From assembly GCF_009830285.1 (NCBI RefSeq), contig NZ_WUQX01000001.1, forward strand, positions 3,782,501 to 3,846,500: 64,000 bases of DNA. Direction: 5' to 3'. How positions within the stretch are numbered: the stretch's first letter is position 1; every line of letters begins with the position of its first letter. This document shows, piece by piece, positions 52,890 through 61,590 of the stretch. The notes under the pieces were generated by a model. That model saw only the letters and a list, made by a program, of their open reading frames with translations. It did no database searches and had not been told where the DNA came from. Source of the stretch: Sporofaciens musculi. GTDB lineage: Bacteria; Bacillota; Clostridia; Lachnospirales; Lachnospiraceae. The position numbers and the translations under genes are program-made.

Positions 52890-53904
52890 GCCATTTTTTC
52901 AGAACCGCCTCTACCTGTGCGACCAGCTGCTCCTTGTCTGGCATATAGAGGACATAGCGGGATGCAAAGATATTGTTGGATAAACCGCCCAGCGCATATT
53001 CTGCCGCCACACCCTCCTTATCGGTACAGAGGATAATGCCGATAGGCGGATTGTCATCATGGTCATTGACTTCCGCCGCATAGTAGTTGAGGTACATATT
53101 CAGCTGTCCGGCAGCCTCCGGCGTCAGTTTTTTTGTTTTCAATTCAATCAGCACATAGGCTCGCAGGATTTTGTTGTAGAAAACCATGTCCACATAGTAG
53201 TGGGTATTGTTTAAGGTGATCCGCTGCTGAGTTCCTACAAACATGAATCCCCGGCCAAGTTCCAGCAGGAATTTTTCAATCTGCATCACAAGCGCCCGTT
53301 CCAGATCACTTTCCAGGTAAGGCTTGTTTTCTGGAATCCCTAAAAACTCGAATACATAGGGATCGCGGATAATATCGGCTGGCTGTGCGATTTCAATTCC
53401 CTTTTGTGCCAGCGAGAGAACCTTTTCTTTGTTGGCGTCGCCACTGGATAATAAGAGGCGTTCATACAAGGAGCTTTCAATCTGCCGTTTCAGCTCCCGT
53501 ACCGACCAGCCGGAATTGACAGCCTCTTTTTCATAAAAGCTGCGTTTGCTCTCATCGGAGATCGTCAAAAGCTCGCAGTAATGGGACCATGACAATTTAA
53601 CAGACGCTGTCTGTTGAATTGGGTAAGACTGATAAAACCGCCTCATAAATTGAATGTTGGAAACAGAAAAACCCTTGCCAAACTCCCTTGTCAGTTCTTT
53701 GGAAAGTTCTTTTAAGGTCTGCCTTCCATACTCTGCGCGAAGCTGGCTTTGCTGCTCATACTCCACGATAATCCGGCCAATGTTCCAATAGGTTGTAAGC
53801 AGCTCAGTATTGACCTGTTGAGCGATATTATTTCTTGCGTTTTCCAGTAATTTTCTGATTTCCAAAATCATCGGATTGTCCGGTGATAACTGATGATTAT
53901 CCAT
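52864..53904 (-). CDS. YhcG-family PDDEXK nuclease domain protein (DUF1016)
   Basis: The protein has 346 residues. The N-terminal DUF1016 part contains NIAQQVNTELLTTYWNIGRI and SNIQFMRRFYQSYP. The C-terminal nuclease part includes NTHYYVDMVFYNKILRAYVL and IELKTKKLTPEAAGQLNMYL with the PD-(D/E)XK pattern (D, then ELK). YhcG proteins often accompany restriction systems or mobile elements; a defence or anti-plasmid role is inferred only. It lies in a transfer module beside the relaxase gene. A TTTACT-17-TATACT promoter lies upstream. Confidence 0.92.
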   Translation of the reverse strand: MDNHQLSPDNPMILEIRKLLENARNNIAQQVNTELLTTYWNIGRIIVEYEQQSQLRAEYGRQTLKELSKELTREFGKGFSVSNIQFMRRFYQSYPIQQTASVKLSWSHYCELLTISDESKRSFYEKEAVNSGWSVRELKRQIESSLYERLLLSSGDANKEKVLSLAQKGIEIAQPADIIRDPYVFEFLGIPENKPYLESDLERALVMQIEKFLLELGRGFMFVGTQQRITLNNTHYYVDMVFYNKILRAYVLIELKTKKLTPEAAGQLNMYLNYYAAEVNDHDDNPPIGIILCTDKEGVAAEYALGGLSNNIFASRYVLYMPDKEQLVAQVEAVLKKWHDKNDGNQ

Positions 53905-53967
53905 ATATACACTCCTCTATGAAAAAGCCCGTCCGTTTGCGGGGGGGTCTACACTTTGACCTTTATC

Positions 53968-53996
53968 AGTATATCCTATTTCATGCCGAAAGTAAA
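53968..53996 (-). promoter_or_regulatory. Promoter for the yhcG-type gene
   Basis: On the minus strand TTTACT (53991-53996), a 17-bp spacer and TATACT (53968-53973). Confidence 0.6.
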
Positions 53997-54005
53997 TCGT
54001 CAAAG

Positions 54006-54071
54006 CTATATGGCGTTTCCTTTTTCCCACTTCTCCAAACGGGATTGGCACAGTGCGGCAATTTCAGCTTG
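54006..54071 (-). pseudogene. C-terminal fragment of a gene cut by IS3 copy 3
   Basis: Read from the IS end, the minus strand encodes QAEIAALCQSRLEKWEKGNA, then I and a stop at 54006. It looks like the tail of a protein whose upstream part was lost when copy 3 inserted or recombined here. A relaxosome accessory protein of the MobC type is possible from position, but I cannot prove it. Confidence 0.5.
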
Positions 54072-54111
54072 TGGATCTATGTCAATACTTTAGACAAAAA
54101 AAGTTGAAAGA

Positions 54112-54834
54112 TTATGCTGCTTTTTTGAGTTCCTCATCCTCCTTTTGCTGTGGTGTCAGATAACCGATAGAGCTATGGATCCGTTTACGGTTATACCAGC
54201 CCTCTATGTATTTAAAGATTGCTCTGCGAGCTTCCCTTAAATCCTGGTAAGTATGAAGATAGATTTCTTCCTTTTTCAGTACGGAATGGAAAGATTCCAT
54301 ACAGGCATTATCGTATGGATTTCCCTTACGACTAAATGAATGCAGGATTCCTTTACTGCCCAGGCAGTCTTCAAATGCCTGGCTCGTATACTGACTTCCA
54401 AGATCACTATGAAGGATGATCCCCTCGGTATCCCTGACATTCAGGCATGCGTTTTCTACCGCTTTAACCGCCAGTTCCGCCGTCATAGATGTGCCATAGG
54501 CATACCCTATAATCTTTCGGCTGCACAGATCCATGACAGAAGCCAGATAGGTCCATCCTTCTTTCTGTACATGGATGTAAGTGATATCCGTACACCATTT
54601 CTGGTTGATGGTCTCCGTCCCAAAATCACGCCTCAGGATATTTTTCTTATCCTCCGGGATGCTGCCATGGTTGGCATGATGATTGTACTTCTTTACTACG
54701 ATAGAGCGCAGTCCCTGCTCTGCCATATGCCTCTGCACCCTCTTGACGCTGCAAGGTGTACCATTATCATTCAGCACACGGCATATTTTGACAGCCCCAT
54801 ACCTTTGTTTTGAGTCATCATATGCCTGTTTCAC
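54112..54834 (-). CDS. IS3-family transposase OrfB (copy 3)
   Basis: The protein has 240 residues, with the DDE set as in copy 2. One Lys-to-Arg change (QDLREARRAI) separates it from the others. It appears intact. Confidence 0.92.
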   Translation of the reverse strand: MKQAYDDSKQRYGAVKICRVLNDNGTPCSVKRVQRHMAEQGLRSIVVKKYNHHANHGSIPEDKKNILRRDFGTETINQKWCTDITYIHVQKEGWTYLASVMDLCSRKIIGYAYGTSMTAELAVKAVENACLNVRDTEGIILHSDLGSQYTSQAFEDCLGSKGILHSFSRKGNPYDNACMESFHSVLKKEEIYLHTYQDLREARRAIFKYIEGWYNRKRIHSSIGYLTPQQKEDEELKKAA

Positions 54835-54986
54835 TTTCCTGCCGAATTCCGCATATGCCTTCTGCTTATTTGAGGGTACACAAACCAGAGCCTTGTAATA
54901 GGTACTCCTTGGGAATTTCAGAGCGCTGCAAAGCTGAGATACACAGTAGCGGGTTAAGTTGTTCTGGATAAAGGAAACAATCTCGG

Positions 54987-55265
54987 CTATAGTTCTTTCG
55001 CGAATAAGGCGGTCGCTTTTTTTAATATTTCATTCTCAATCTTAAGGCGTTGGATTTCTTTCTGGAGAGCCTTATACTCCTTAAGGGTGACCGTCTCCTC
55101 CCCGGATACTTTGATGGGGGAGAGCTGTTTTACCCAGTTGCTGAGTGTGCTTCGATTTACGCCATATTCACGCTCCAGTTGCGGATACGAGGTTCCTCCG
55201 GCATTATACAGATCCACGATCTGCTGCTTGAATTCCGGAGTGTAAGATTTCTGGTTTTTCGCCAT
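54987..55265 (-). CDS. IS3-family transposase OrfA (copy 3)
   Basis: The protein has 92 residues, the same sequence as in the other copies. The A7 slippery site is present near its end. Confidence 0.9.
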   Translation of the reverse strand: MAKNQKSYTPEFKQQIVDLYNAGGTSYPQLEREYGVNRSTLSNWVKQLSPIKVSGEETVTLKEYKALQKEIQRLKIENEILKKATALFAKEL

Positions 55266-55344
55266 GTAAAACATCTCCTTTGCTTTTTCACTTGATAGTA
55301 TAGGTTGTTCAACTTTTCCTGTCCACACTTATATACTAACACCA

Positions 55345-56351
55345 TTTCCTCCGGGACAGATGAATCTGTCATCCTTTTCATCATACTGAAAATCTTTCCT
55401 TTGAAATTCTGTAGTTCCTCTTTTTTGCTCCGTTCTTTCAGGCGTATAAAAATTTATGCCTCTTTCTGATAACTGTTGGTTGATAAGGTTTGTGTCATAG
55501 CCACTGTCGGCACATGCTTCCTGTATTTTCAAACCCAGGTTTTTCTCAATATAATCAATCCTTTTGATATACGGCTGGCTGTCAGGCACATTACCGGCTG
55601 TAGCTGCCACATCGATTATAATTCCGTTTTTAGAGTCCACGGTTTCATGCGACAAGTAGTGCATCCCCTCCGCTTTCCCTTTCCTCTTGTAAAATCCAGA
55701 TTCGGGGTCTGTCCTGCTTTCACGGCGGCGAATGGTTTCCGTTTTTTCCTTCCGTTTCTTGCATCTGATGGGCTTGATTTTCCCTTCTGATTCCAACTGG
55801 GCCCGTACCGTTTCTTCATACTGGTCTAGTTCTTTGAGGTATTCATTTGTAACTTCTTCTGTTTGCTTGATGTATTCTGTTTTCCGGGATGCGTTTGCCT
55901 TTATGTGTGTCGAATCCGTAAAAACCAGCTTGCCGTCTGCCAGACCCTTTTCTATGCATATGGAAACAATTTTCTGAAAGATATTCCGAAAAAGATCGCT
56001 GCCGTTGAAACGGCGGCGTCTGTTCTGGGAAACCGTAGAATGGTCTGGAACTTTATCCATGACATCAAGACCAAGAAACCAACGGTATGCCATGTTCACC
56101 TGAATCTCTTCTGATATTCTTCTTTCGGAATTGATGCCATAAAGAAAACCGATGAGAAGAAACTTGATCAAGACCACTGGATCAATAGATGGACGCCCAT
56201 TGTTATGACAGTACATATTTTCTACTTCGTTATATATGAATGAAAAATCAATGATATCATTTACTTTCCGAAGCAAATGATCCATAGGGACTAAATCTTC
56301 AATTGTTATCAAATGCATTTCTATCTGTTGGTTTTCTCTTTTCGTCATCAT
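55345..56351 (-). pseudogene. IS1182-family transposase, C-terminus lost
   Basis: The N-terminal 335 residues or so of a transposase are present: MHLITIEDLVPMDHLLRKVN, PVVLIKFLLIGFLYGINSER, KLVFTDSTHIKANASRK (first DDE aspartate) and EACADSGYDTNLINQQL (second aspartate). The sequence stops at DDRFICPGG, where IS3 copy 3 begins. The missing end should hold the third acidic residue, so the enzyme is dead. The IS1182 remnant appears to run to about 56430, where it breaks a ParB gene. Confidence 0.88.
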
Positions 56352-56390
56352 AATGTATCACCTCAAGGATTCATCTACACATATATTTTC

Positions 56391-56831
56391 TTATATGCAA
56401 ATCTTTTTGGCAAGAGGTTTGTCAACAGCTCGAACTTGTGACGAGGTTAAGTCTGTGCGGAAACCCTGCCGCTTCATGGCTTCGGATTTCATCTTGTAGG
56501 CAAACGCCCGCTCGCTCGGCAGGATATTTTCTCGTTGCAAATTGCTGTCTACAAGGGTGATGATGGCTCGGTCACGGTCTAAGGGCAGGACAAAAGCGGG
56601 GATTGTGTTTATCCCTGCAAGCTCCGAAGCACGGACACGCCGCTGTCCTGCAATGATTTCATAACCATTCCCGTCCTCTTTCGGGCGTGTGATGATTGGC
56701 GTTACGATTCCAAACTCTTTGATGCTCTCCGCCAATTCTGACAGCATTTCATCCTCCACTACATGAAACGGGTTATCGGGAAACGGATATAAATCTGCGG
56801 TCTTTAATACCTTAAAATCCTGTTTCATCAT
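56391..56831 (-). pseudogene. ParB/RepB/Spo0J-type protein, truncated
   Basis: The protein has 146 residues. The ParB N-terminal nuclease-like domain is clear: LYPFPDNPFHVVEDEMLSEL, then KEFGIVTPIITRP, IIAGQRRVRASELAGIN and LVDSNLQRENILPSERAFAY. After DLTSSQV the sequence changes to a short unrelated end (RAVDKPLAKKICI), where the IS1182-type remnant begins. The helix-turn-helix and C-terminal parts are missing. It belonged to the replication/maintenance unit of the mobilizable element. Confidence 0.85.
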
Positions 56832-56839
56832 TCACATCC

Positions 56840-57805
56840 CTACCTTTCTTTTGGTCTGGTTCTGCCTGTTTTCTGTAATTCTTCCAATACCTCTGGCGGT
56901 ATTTTTTTCAATAACCTTTCCATCTGCTGATTGGTTTTCTGCAATTCAAATATCCTCTGGTTGGCTTTCTGTACCTTTAATTCCTGTTCGTACTTTTCAT
57001 CACGCATACGCCCCGCATAGTCGGATTCCTGCCCGATTCTCTCTTTCAAGCTGTCGATATACACTTGCTGTTTCCCGATTTCCTTAGAGAATTTCTCCAC
57101 GTCTGGGAGCCATGCCGCAATCAGTTCCAGAGCCTTGTCACGCTTCTTTCCTGCGTTAAAGGCGTTAATGTCGGAGAGGGCAGACACGATTTCTTCATAC
57201 TGTTTATCCAGTCTGCCGCCTAACTTGTAGAGCCATGTGGGGATGTGCTTCCGCTTCGTTTCCATTGAGGACTGCCCACGTTCAAGCTGATTCCACCGTG
57301 CGGACATACGCTCATGGTAGGCAGTCTGCCACTCGGATAAGGATTTTTGGTTGCCTAAAATAGATTTTGCTGACAGCTTGTTGTTGGGCGTAAGCGGCAC
57401 AAAGCACAGGTGCATATGGGGCGTTCTTTCGTCCATGTGGACGACTGCGGAGAGGATATTCTGCTTCCCTACACGCTCCGAAATGAAGTCAAGAGCCGTC
57501 TGGAAATAGGCTTTTTGTTCTTCTGGCGGTAAGCTGTTCATAAATTCGGGCGAAGCGGTGATGAGCGTTTCCACCATCATCACGCTGTCCTTTCTTACCT
57601 TACAGCCTGCTTCTTTTACCATTTGGTTTATCTCTTTCTTGTAGGTGTAGCGGGGCGGATTCACAAGATGGTAGTTATCTTTGGAGCGTTCCATATCAAT
57701 ATCTGGGTTGCTTTTATAGGCTTCTTTCTTCCGCTCGTTGTGGCGTTCGCAAGCCGCAACGCCGCCTGCCTTGCGTTTCTGGAAACGCAGGATTGCATAG
57801 GACAT
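56840..57805 (-). CDS. MobV-family relaxase (Pre/Mob)
   Basis: The protein has 321 residues. The start MSYAILRFQKRKAGGVAACE, then RHNERKKE, is the MobV N-terminus. The metal-binding site is SAVVHMDERTPHMHLCFVPL (HxDExxPHxH). The C-terminal half is coiled-coil. MobV relaxases nick an oriT of the pMV158 type. A matching oriT lies about 200 bp upstream (58004-58045), so the pair is coherent. It may still mobilise DNA if a helper element is present. Confidence 0.94.
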   Translation of the reverse strand: MSYAILRFQKRKAGGVAACERHNERKKEAYKSNPDIDMERSKDNYHLVNPPRYTYKKEINQMVKEAGCKVRKDSVMMVETLITASPEFMNSLPPEEQKAYFQTALDFISERVGKQNILSAVVHMDERTPHMHLCFVPLTPNNKLSAKSILGNQKSLSEWQTAYHERMSARWNQLERGQSSMETKRKHIPTWLYKLGGRLDKQYEEIVSALSDINAFNAGKKRDKALELIAAWLPDVEKFSKEIGKQQVYIDSLKERIGQESDYAGRMRDEKYEQELKVQKANQRIFELQKTNQQMERLLKKIPPEVLEELQKTGRTRPKER

Positions 57806-57845
57806 AGTTCATCATCTTCCTTTCTTCGGCGGGTAATCTCCCAAA

Positions 57846-58248
57846 GGGTGACGGTTGGTGACGGTGGTGACGGTGTTTTTGGGATACCCCCACGGAAGCC
57901 GCCGACTGTCACCGCACATTCTTCCATCCGAAGCCGCAAGGCAGAGGATGGGCAGGGCGTAAGCCCTGCTTTAAGGGAGTCCAGAGGGAACGTCTGGCAC
58001 ACGACTTTGCAGGGCAAAGTGTAGTGTGTTACACCCTGTAAACGCAGTCGGAAAAATCTTTAGATTTTTCTGACCGCAGGGGTGGATAGACACGCCGCAA
58101 GCGGCGGGGAAATCCCACGCCTGCATTTTGCGTTTACGGGGTGTTCTCCCGAAGGGCGGAGCCGCCGACTTCACATACATTTGCTATGACGGTGACACTA
58201 GCAGGGGGTATCCCAAACTAACCGTCATCACCGTCACCACCGTCACCC
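57846..58248. repeat. Inverted repeat arms with GGTGACGGT iterons around oriT
   Basis: The left arm (57846-57891) has three GGTGACGGT-type units followed by TTTGGGATACCCCC. The right arm (58204-58248) carries the same pattern in the opposite orientation. The right arm overlaps the end of the RepA-like gene, whose last codons (GDGGDGDDG) come from the iterons. Such repeats are typical binding sites of replication initiators. The enclosed about 310 bp contain the oriT and no gene. Confidence 0.65.
58004..58045 (+). other. oriT of pMV158/MobV type
   Basis: ACTTTGC-AGG-GCAAAGT (58004-58020) is a hairpin placed directly before GTAGTGTGTTACACC. TAGTGTGTTA (58022-58031) equals the known pMV158 nick site TAGTGTG/TTA, so the nick should fall between 58028 and 58029 on the plus strand. 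The adjacent MobV relaxase gene supports the call. Confidence 0.82.
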
Positions 58249-59213
58249 GACTGCCTTGTGAGGGAAATCTCCCTGCACCCTTTCTTCCTGTGGTAGCCGT
58301 AACGGATGTTGTTTTCGCTTAGGAAACTGGCACGGTATTCGTTGAGCCGCTTCGTCATGATGTTGGGCGGCGTTCCCGTTTCCCCCATCTGTTCCAGAAG
58401 CTCCGTTGCCGTCCCAGTCCATCCCTCCCTGCCCTGCATGAAATCCACCAGCCGAAAAAGGACGTCTGGTATCGCTTCTTTTGCAAGCTGTTCCTGCTCC
58501 TTACGCTCCACCAGTTCCCAACTGCAATCATGGAAACGGAGCGTAAACTCCTGATAGGGCGTGTCCCTGCCCGTCACATACAGCTTTGCGGCATTGGACG
58601 CACGGCTTTCCTGCTGAAGGACAAAGGTAGCATCTGCACTCCCCGTCAATCCCGTCGTGCCAGACACTTTGTTGAACACGTCGCTGTCGTTCTGCTTTCG
58701 GATGTGGTGTACAACAATGACCGCCAATGAGTGCCTGTCGGCAAAGTCTTTGATAAGAGAGATGTCCCCATAATCGCTTGCATAGGCGTTGTCTTTGGAT
58801 GCGGTGCGGACTTTCTGCAAGGTGTCAATCACAATGAGCCTGCTGTCGGGATATTCTTTCAGATAATCTTCCAACTGCACGATAAGACCGTCTGACAGCT
58901 TGTCGCTCGCCACCGCAAAGTGAAGCCGCCCGCTCGCTTCGTCCGTCAAGCGGAACAATCTGTCCTGTATGCGGCAGAACGTGTCCTCAAGGCAGAGGTA
59001 AAGCACGTCGCCCTCCTGCGTGGGCATATCCCACAAGGGGATTCCCTGCGATACGCAGAGGCAGAGCTTTAGCATGAGCCAGCTCTTGCCGATTTTCTGT
59101 GAGCCGCAGAACAGGGTTAATCCCGTGGGTATCAGACCGCCCACCACAAAGGACGGCTTCTCAAGCGGCTCATAAAGGAGCGTGTCGGCGTTGACCGTCT
59201 GAAGCTTATGCAT
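58218..59213 (-). CDS. RepA-like AAA ATPase / replicative helicase of a mobile element
   Basis: The protein has 331 residues from ATG 59213 (AGGAGGAATCCC upstream). A RecA-like fold: Walker A LFCGSQKIGKSWLMLKLCLC, Walker B SRLIVIDTLQKVR, and VVHHIRKQND with the sensor. This is the RepA/DnaB-type hexameric helicase family found in plasmids and integrative mobilizable elements. The last 12 codons are repetitive (SGDGGDGDDG) and overlap the iteron repeat. It probably initiates replication of the element after transfer. Confidence 0.85.
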   Translation of the reverse strand: MHKLQTVNADTLLYEPLEKPSFVVGGLIPTGLTLFCGSQKIGKSWLMLKLCLCVSQGIPLWDMPTQEGDVLYLCLEDTFCRIQDRLFRLTDEASGRLHFAVASDKLSDGLIVQLEDYLKEYPDSRLIVIDTLQKVRTASKDNAYASDYGDISLIKDFADRHSLAVIVVHHIRKQNDSDVFNKVSGTTGLTGSADATFVLQQESRASNAAKLYVTGRDTPYQEFTLRFHDCSWELVERKEQEQLAKEAIPDVLFRLVDFMQGREGWTGTATELLEQMGETGTPPNIMTKRLNEYRASFLSENNIRYGYHRKKGCREISLTRQSGDGGDGDDG

Positions 59214-59365
59214 GGGATTCCTCCTTTCGGGCGGTGTCTTTGGTTTTGTTGCACATAGATGTGACCTCCTTAAAATAGATTTACTCCCACGAAAAAGAGT
59301 GAGAGTATGTAATGCCGCCAGTCCCCACGCCGATAAAAATGGATTTCTTTTTCGGACAGTAATCG

Positions 59366-59839
59366 TTAAGGTTGGAAATACTTCCTCATTTCTGCCTTGA
59401 CCTTTTCCCTTGCAACCGAAACAGACTTTTGGACAGCGGAAGCGGTGCAATGCTCCATTTCCCCGATTTGGTAAAAGTTAAAATCATACTCGTAATAGAG
59501 CAGGAAACGCCGCCTTTGTATCTCTGGCAGTCGGGCAACCGCTTTATAAAACAGTTCATTCCGTTCTTTCTCAATCATTCTTTCATCAAGCGATTTAGGC
59601 ACTCTCAAAGCACGTCTGTAAAGCGTTTCGTCCCACACCTCGTTAAACTCCCTGTGCCGCTGGTTCCATTGCTGAAGGTTTCTGTTTTTCCGCTCCATCT
59701 GCCGAAATTCAACAAATAGCTGTTCTGACACTTCCAGTTCGTGGTGTTCCCCCTGCCCGTCCTTAAAGCTGATAAAATACCTTTTGCCGCTTTCCGTGGA
59801 TTCCTCCCGAAGCGTGTATGTCTTTGCCCCGTATGCCAT
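59366..59839 (-). CDS. Sigma-70-like DNA-binding protein of a mobile element
   Basis: The protein has 157 residues. The C-terminal part shows a region 4-like helix-turn-helix: AVARLPEIQRRRFLLYYEYD, then FNFYQIGEMEHCTASAVQKS and VSVAREKVKAEMRKYF. The N-terminal half is charged and not recognised. Its start follows AGGAAAGGAAAT. It lies beside another sigma-like gene and probably regulates the module. Confidence 0.82.
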   Translation of the reverse strand: MAYGAKTYTLREESTESGKRYFISFKDGQGEHHELEVSEQLFVEFRQMERKNRNLQQWNQRHREFNEVWDETLYRRALRVPKSLDERMIEKERNELFYKAVARLPEIQRRRFLLYYEYDFNFYQIGEMEHCTASAVQKSVSVAREKVKAEMRKYFQP

Positions 59840-59937
59840 TTCCTTTCCTCCCGAAAAAAATTGAGCGGGAGGATTGCCCTCCCACCCAATAGCCCGTGGA
59901 AATGGTTAAATTTCCCCGAAAGGATAAAAAATAGGCT

Positions 59938-60347
59938 TTAATTTTTGCGTAACCGTTCAAGGCGTTTGTAGACCGCCCTTTCGGTAAGCCCTGCCACCGC
60001 CGCAATCTCCTTAGTGGAATACCCCTGCATTTTAACAGGAGAATGAGCAGGGTATGCTTGTCCACCGTAAGCAATGCCTGATACAGCTTCTCGTCCTCAA
60101 TCTCGTCCAGTAAGTCCGCAACGGTATTCGGCTCTGCCTGCTGTTCGTTGTCCGCCATTCCCTCAAGGTATTCGCCGAAGTCGCTCGTCCATCGGTAAAA
60201 CCGCCTATTGGAATTAAAGTCCGCCCTGTCCTCCATGCGGATTTGCTCAATGACCGCTTCATCAACGCCATGCTCACGCAGCACTTTTTCCTCGGCTTCT
60301 TTCCAGATACGCCATTTCCTGTCCTCACGTCCGTGGTTGTATGCCAT
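59938..60347 (-). pseudogene. Sigma-70-like regulator with single-base frameshift
   Basis: The first frame reads MAYNHGREDRKWRIWKEAEE and, near position 106, HTLLILLLK, then turns into an Arg/Trp-rich run. The neighbouring frame continues MQGYSTKEIAAVAGLTERAV, then YKRLERLRKN and a stop at 59938, a proper region 4 helix-turn-helix end. One missing A in AAAATG (near 60028-60033) restores a 136-residue protein. It is either a recent mutation or a sequencing error. Confidence 0.8.
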
Positions 60348-60450
60348 TCCTTATTTCCTCCAATCCGAATTTTTGAAAATGTAAAAATCCAGATTGGAAA
60401 GGCGGCGAACGGCAGCCAACAGCAGAAACAGCACTGCGGCACATTCCGAT

Positions 60451-60498
60451 AAAAAACGACAAAAGAAAAACCGCAAAGGCTCTGTGACCTCTACGGTT
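60451..60498 (-). terminator. Terminator with the shared T-rich tail
   Basis: AACCG/CGGTT with an inner AGG/CCT pairing precedes TTTTCTTTTGTCGTTTTTT on the minus strand. The 19-base tail is identical to that at 44023-44041. It lies upstream of the sigma-like gene, as in the other module. Confidence 0.65.
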
Positions 60499-60672
60499 AT
60501 AGGAGATATATATTCTGTTAAGTGGAGATTCTACTTCTTGTTTCATGGTGAGAAGTAGCGTTGCATAAACAGGAATTTTTTTAACTGACTTCCTGCCATT
60601 CCCCAATATGCTATGTATGGATTAACTCTGCGTTGCATGAGCAGATGGATAACTGCCCGAAAAAAGAACATA

Positions 60673-60774
60673 AAAAAACCTCCAAACTTTAAAACAGGTC
60701 TGGAGAGTGTCTGTTAAGTCTTTTCGGGTATAGCAATACCGCCCACCAATACACCGTTTTTTTATATGGTGGGC
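60673..60774 (-). terminator. Two hairpins between the mobilizable module and the IS150-type element
   Basis: CTCCAGAC pairs with GTTTGGAG and is followed by seven T on the minus strand (60673-60708), a good terminator. GCCCACCA and TGGTGGGC (60741-60774) enclose a T-rich loop. The 487-bp gap 60348-60834 contains no gene, only these signals. Confidence 0.7.
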
Positions 60775-60891
60775 GTTTGCCTTAAAACCTTATGAAATGA
60801 AAAAGAGCCAATAAACTGTGATTTTGATATGCTCCCCTTATGGTAGACAGATGAAATAATAAAACTGTCACTATAAGGAGGAGCATATTTT

Positions 60892-61590
60892 ATGGGACAA
60901 CATTCAAAATACTCTTTTGAAATGAAATTAGATGCCGTTACAAAATATTTGGAGGGAAGCTGTTCAACAGAAAGTATCGCCCGAAGCCTGGGAACAAATG
61001 GAACACGTATCGTCGAGTGGGTGACCTTGTATCAGTCTTTAGGAATAGAGGGGTTAAAAACAACTCCAAAACTCCGTATCTATTCCGCCGAAACAAAACA
61101 AAATGCTGTTGCCGATTACCTTTCCGGCAAAGGAACATTAAGGGAAATCCAGAAAAAGTATGGAATCCGCTCAGATAAGCAGCTTCGCAACTGGATTATG
61201 AAGTATAATGGTCATGAGAAGTTAAAGACTTCTGGAACAGGAGGAACCAGCGTCATGACCAAAGGAAGAAAAACCTCATATGAGGAACGGGTGGAAATTG
61301 TAACATACTGCATAGAGCATGGAATGGATTATGCCCAGGCAGCAGAAAAATACCAGGTATCCTACCAACAGATTTACCAATGGACAAGGAAATACCAGTC
61401 AAACGGCGTAGAAGGGCTTATTGACAAAAGAGGGAAAAGAAAATCTGAAACAGAAATGTCGGAACTGGAGAAGCTGCGTGCGGAAAATAAGCTTCTTCAA
61501 GCGGAAAAGCGCAGAGCCCAGCTGGAGGTTGCTTTCTTAAAAAACTCGACGAAATCGAAAGGAGGCGGTTCTAAGCCAGACACAAAATGA
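60892..61590 (+). CDS. IS150-type transposase OrfA
   Basis: The protein has 232 residues with two helix-turn-helix units (SCSTESIARSLGTNGTRIVE and DYAQAAEKYQVSYQQIYQWT) and a C-terminal zipper helix (ELEKLRAENKLLQAEKRRAQ). The start at 60892 follows AAGGAGGAGC. The gene looks intact and is of IS150-type length, longer than the OrfA of the other IS3 copies. Confidence 0.9.
   Translation: MGQHSKYSFEMKLDAVTKYLEGSCSTESIARSLGTNGTRIVEWVTLYQSLGIEGLKTTPKLRIYSAETKQNAVADYLSGKGTLREIQKKYGIRSDKQLRNWIMKYNGHEKLKTSGTGGTSVMTKGRKTSYEERVEIVTYCIEHGMDYAQAAEKYQVSYQQIYQWTRKYQSNGVEGLIDKRGKRKSETEMSELEKLRAENKLLQAEKRRAQLEVAFLKNSTKSKGGGSKPDTK

Larger units (their letters stand above)
54072..55344 (-). mobile_element. 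IS3-family insertion sequence, copy 3 (inverted)
   Basis: This is a 1273-bp copy in the opposite orientation to copies 1 and 2. The flanks (CTTG left, TTTC right) do not match, so there is no target duplication. It joins the relaxase/YhcG module to a truncated IS1182-type transposase, which suggests recombination or adjacent deletion rather than simple insertion. OrfB differs by Arg for Lys in DL(R/K)EARR. Confidence 0.92.

Noticed and set aside
54340..54813. 157-codon frame opposite OrfB (also in copies 1 and 2)
   Set aside because: It is the antisense of a well-supported DDE transposase and repeats only because the IS repeats.
41761..55344. Simple composite transposon formed by IS3 copies 1 and 3
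   Set aside because: The outer 3-5 bp flanks do not match, so a single transposition event of the whole unit is not supported.
57661..58017. 118-codon minus-strand frame covering the oriT region
   Set aside because: It overlaps the MobV start and the iterons and has no family signature; the DNA signals explain the region.
57846..58248. CRISPR-like array from the GGTGACGGT repeats
   Set aside because: Units are short, directly adjacent and without spacers of regular length; they fit iterons.
60325..60606. 93-codon minus-strand frame upstream of the sigma-like gene
   Set aside because: It spans a terminator and has no ribosome site or family pattern.
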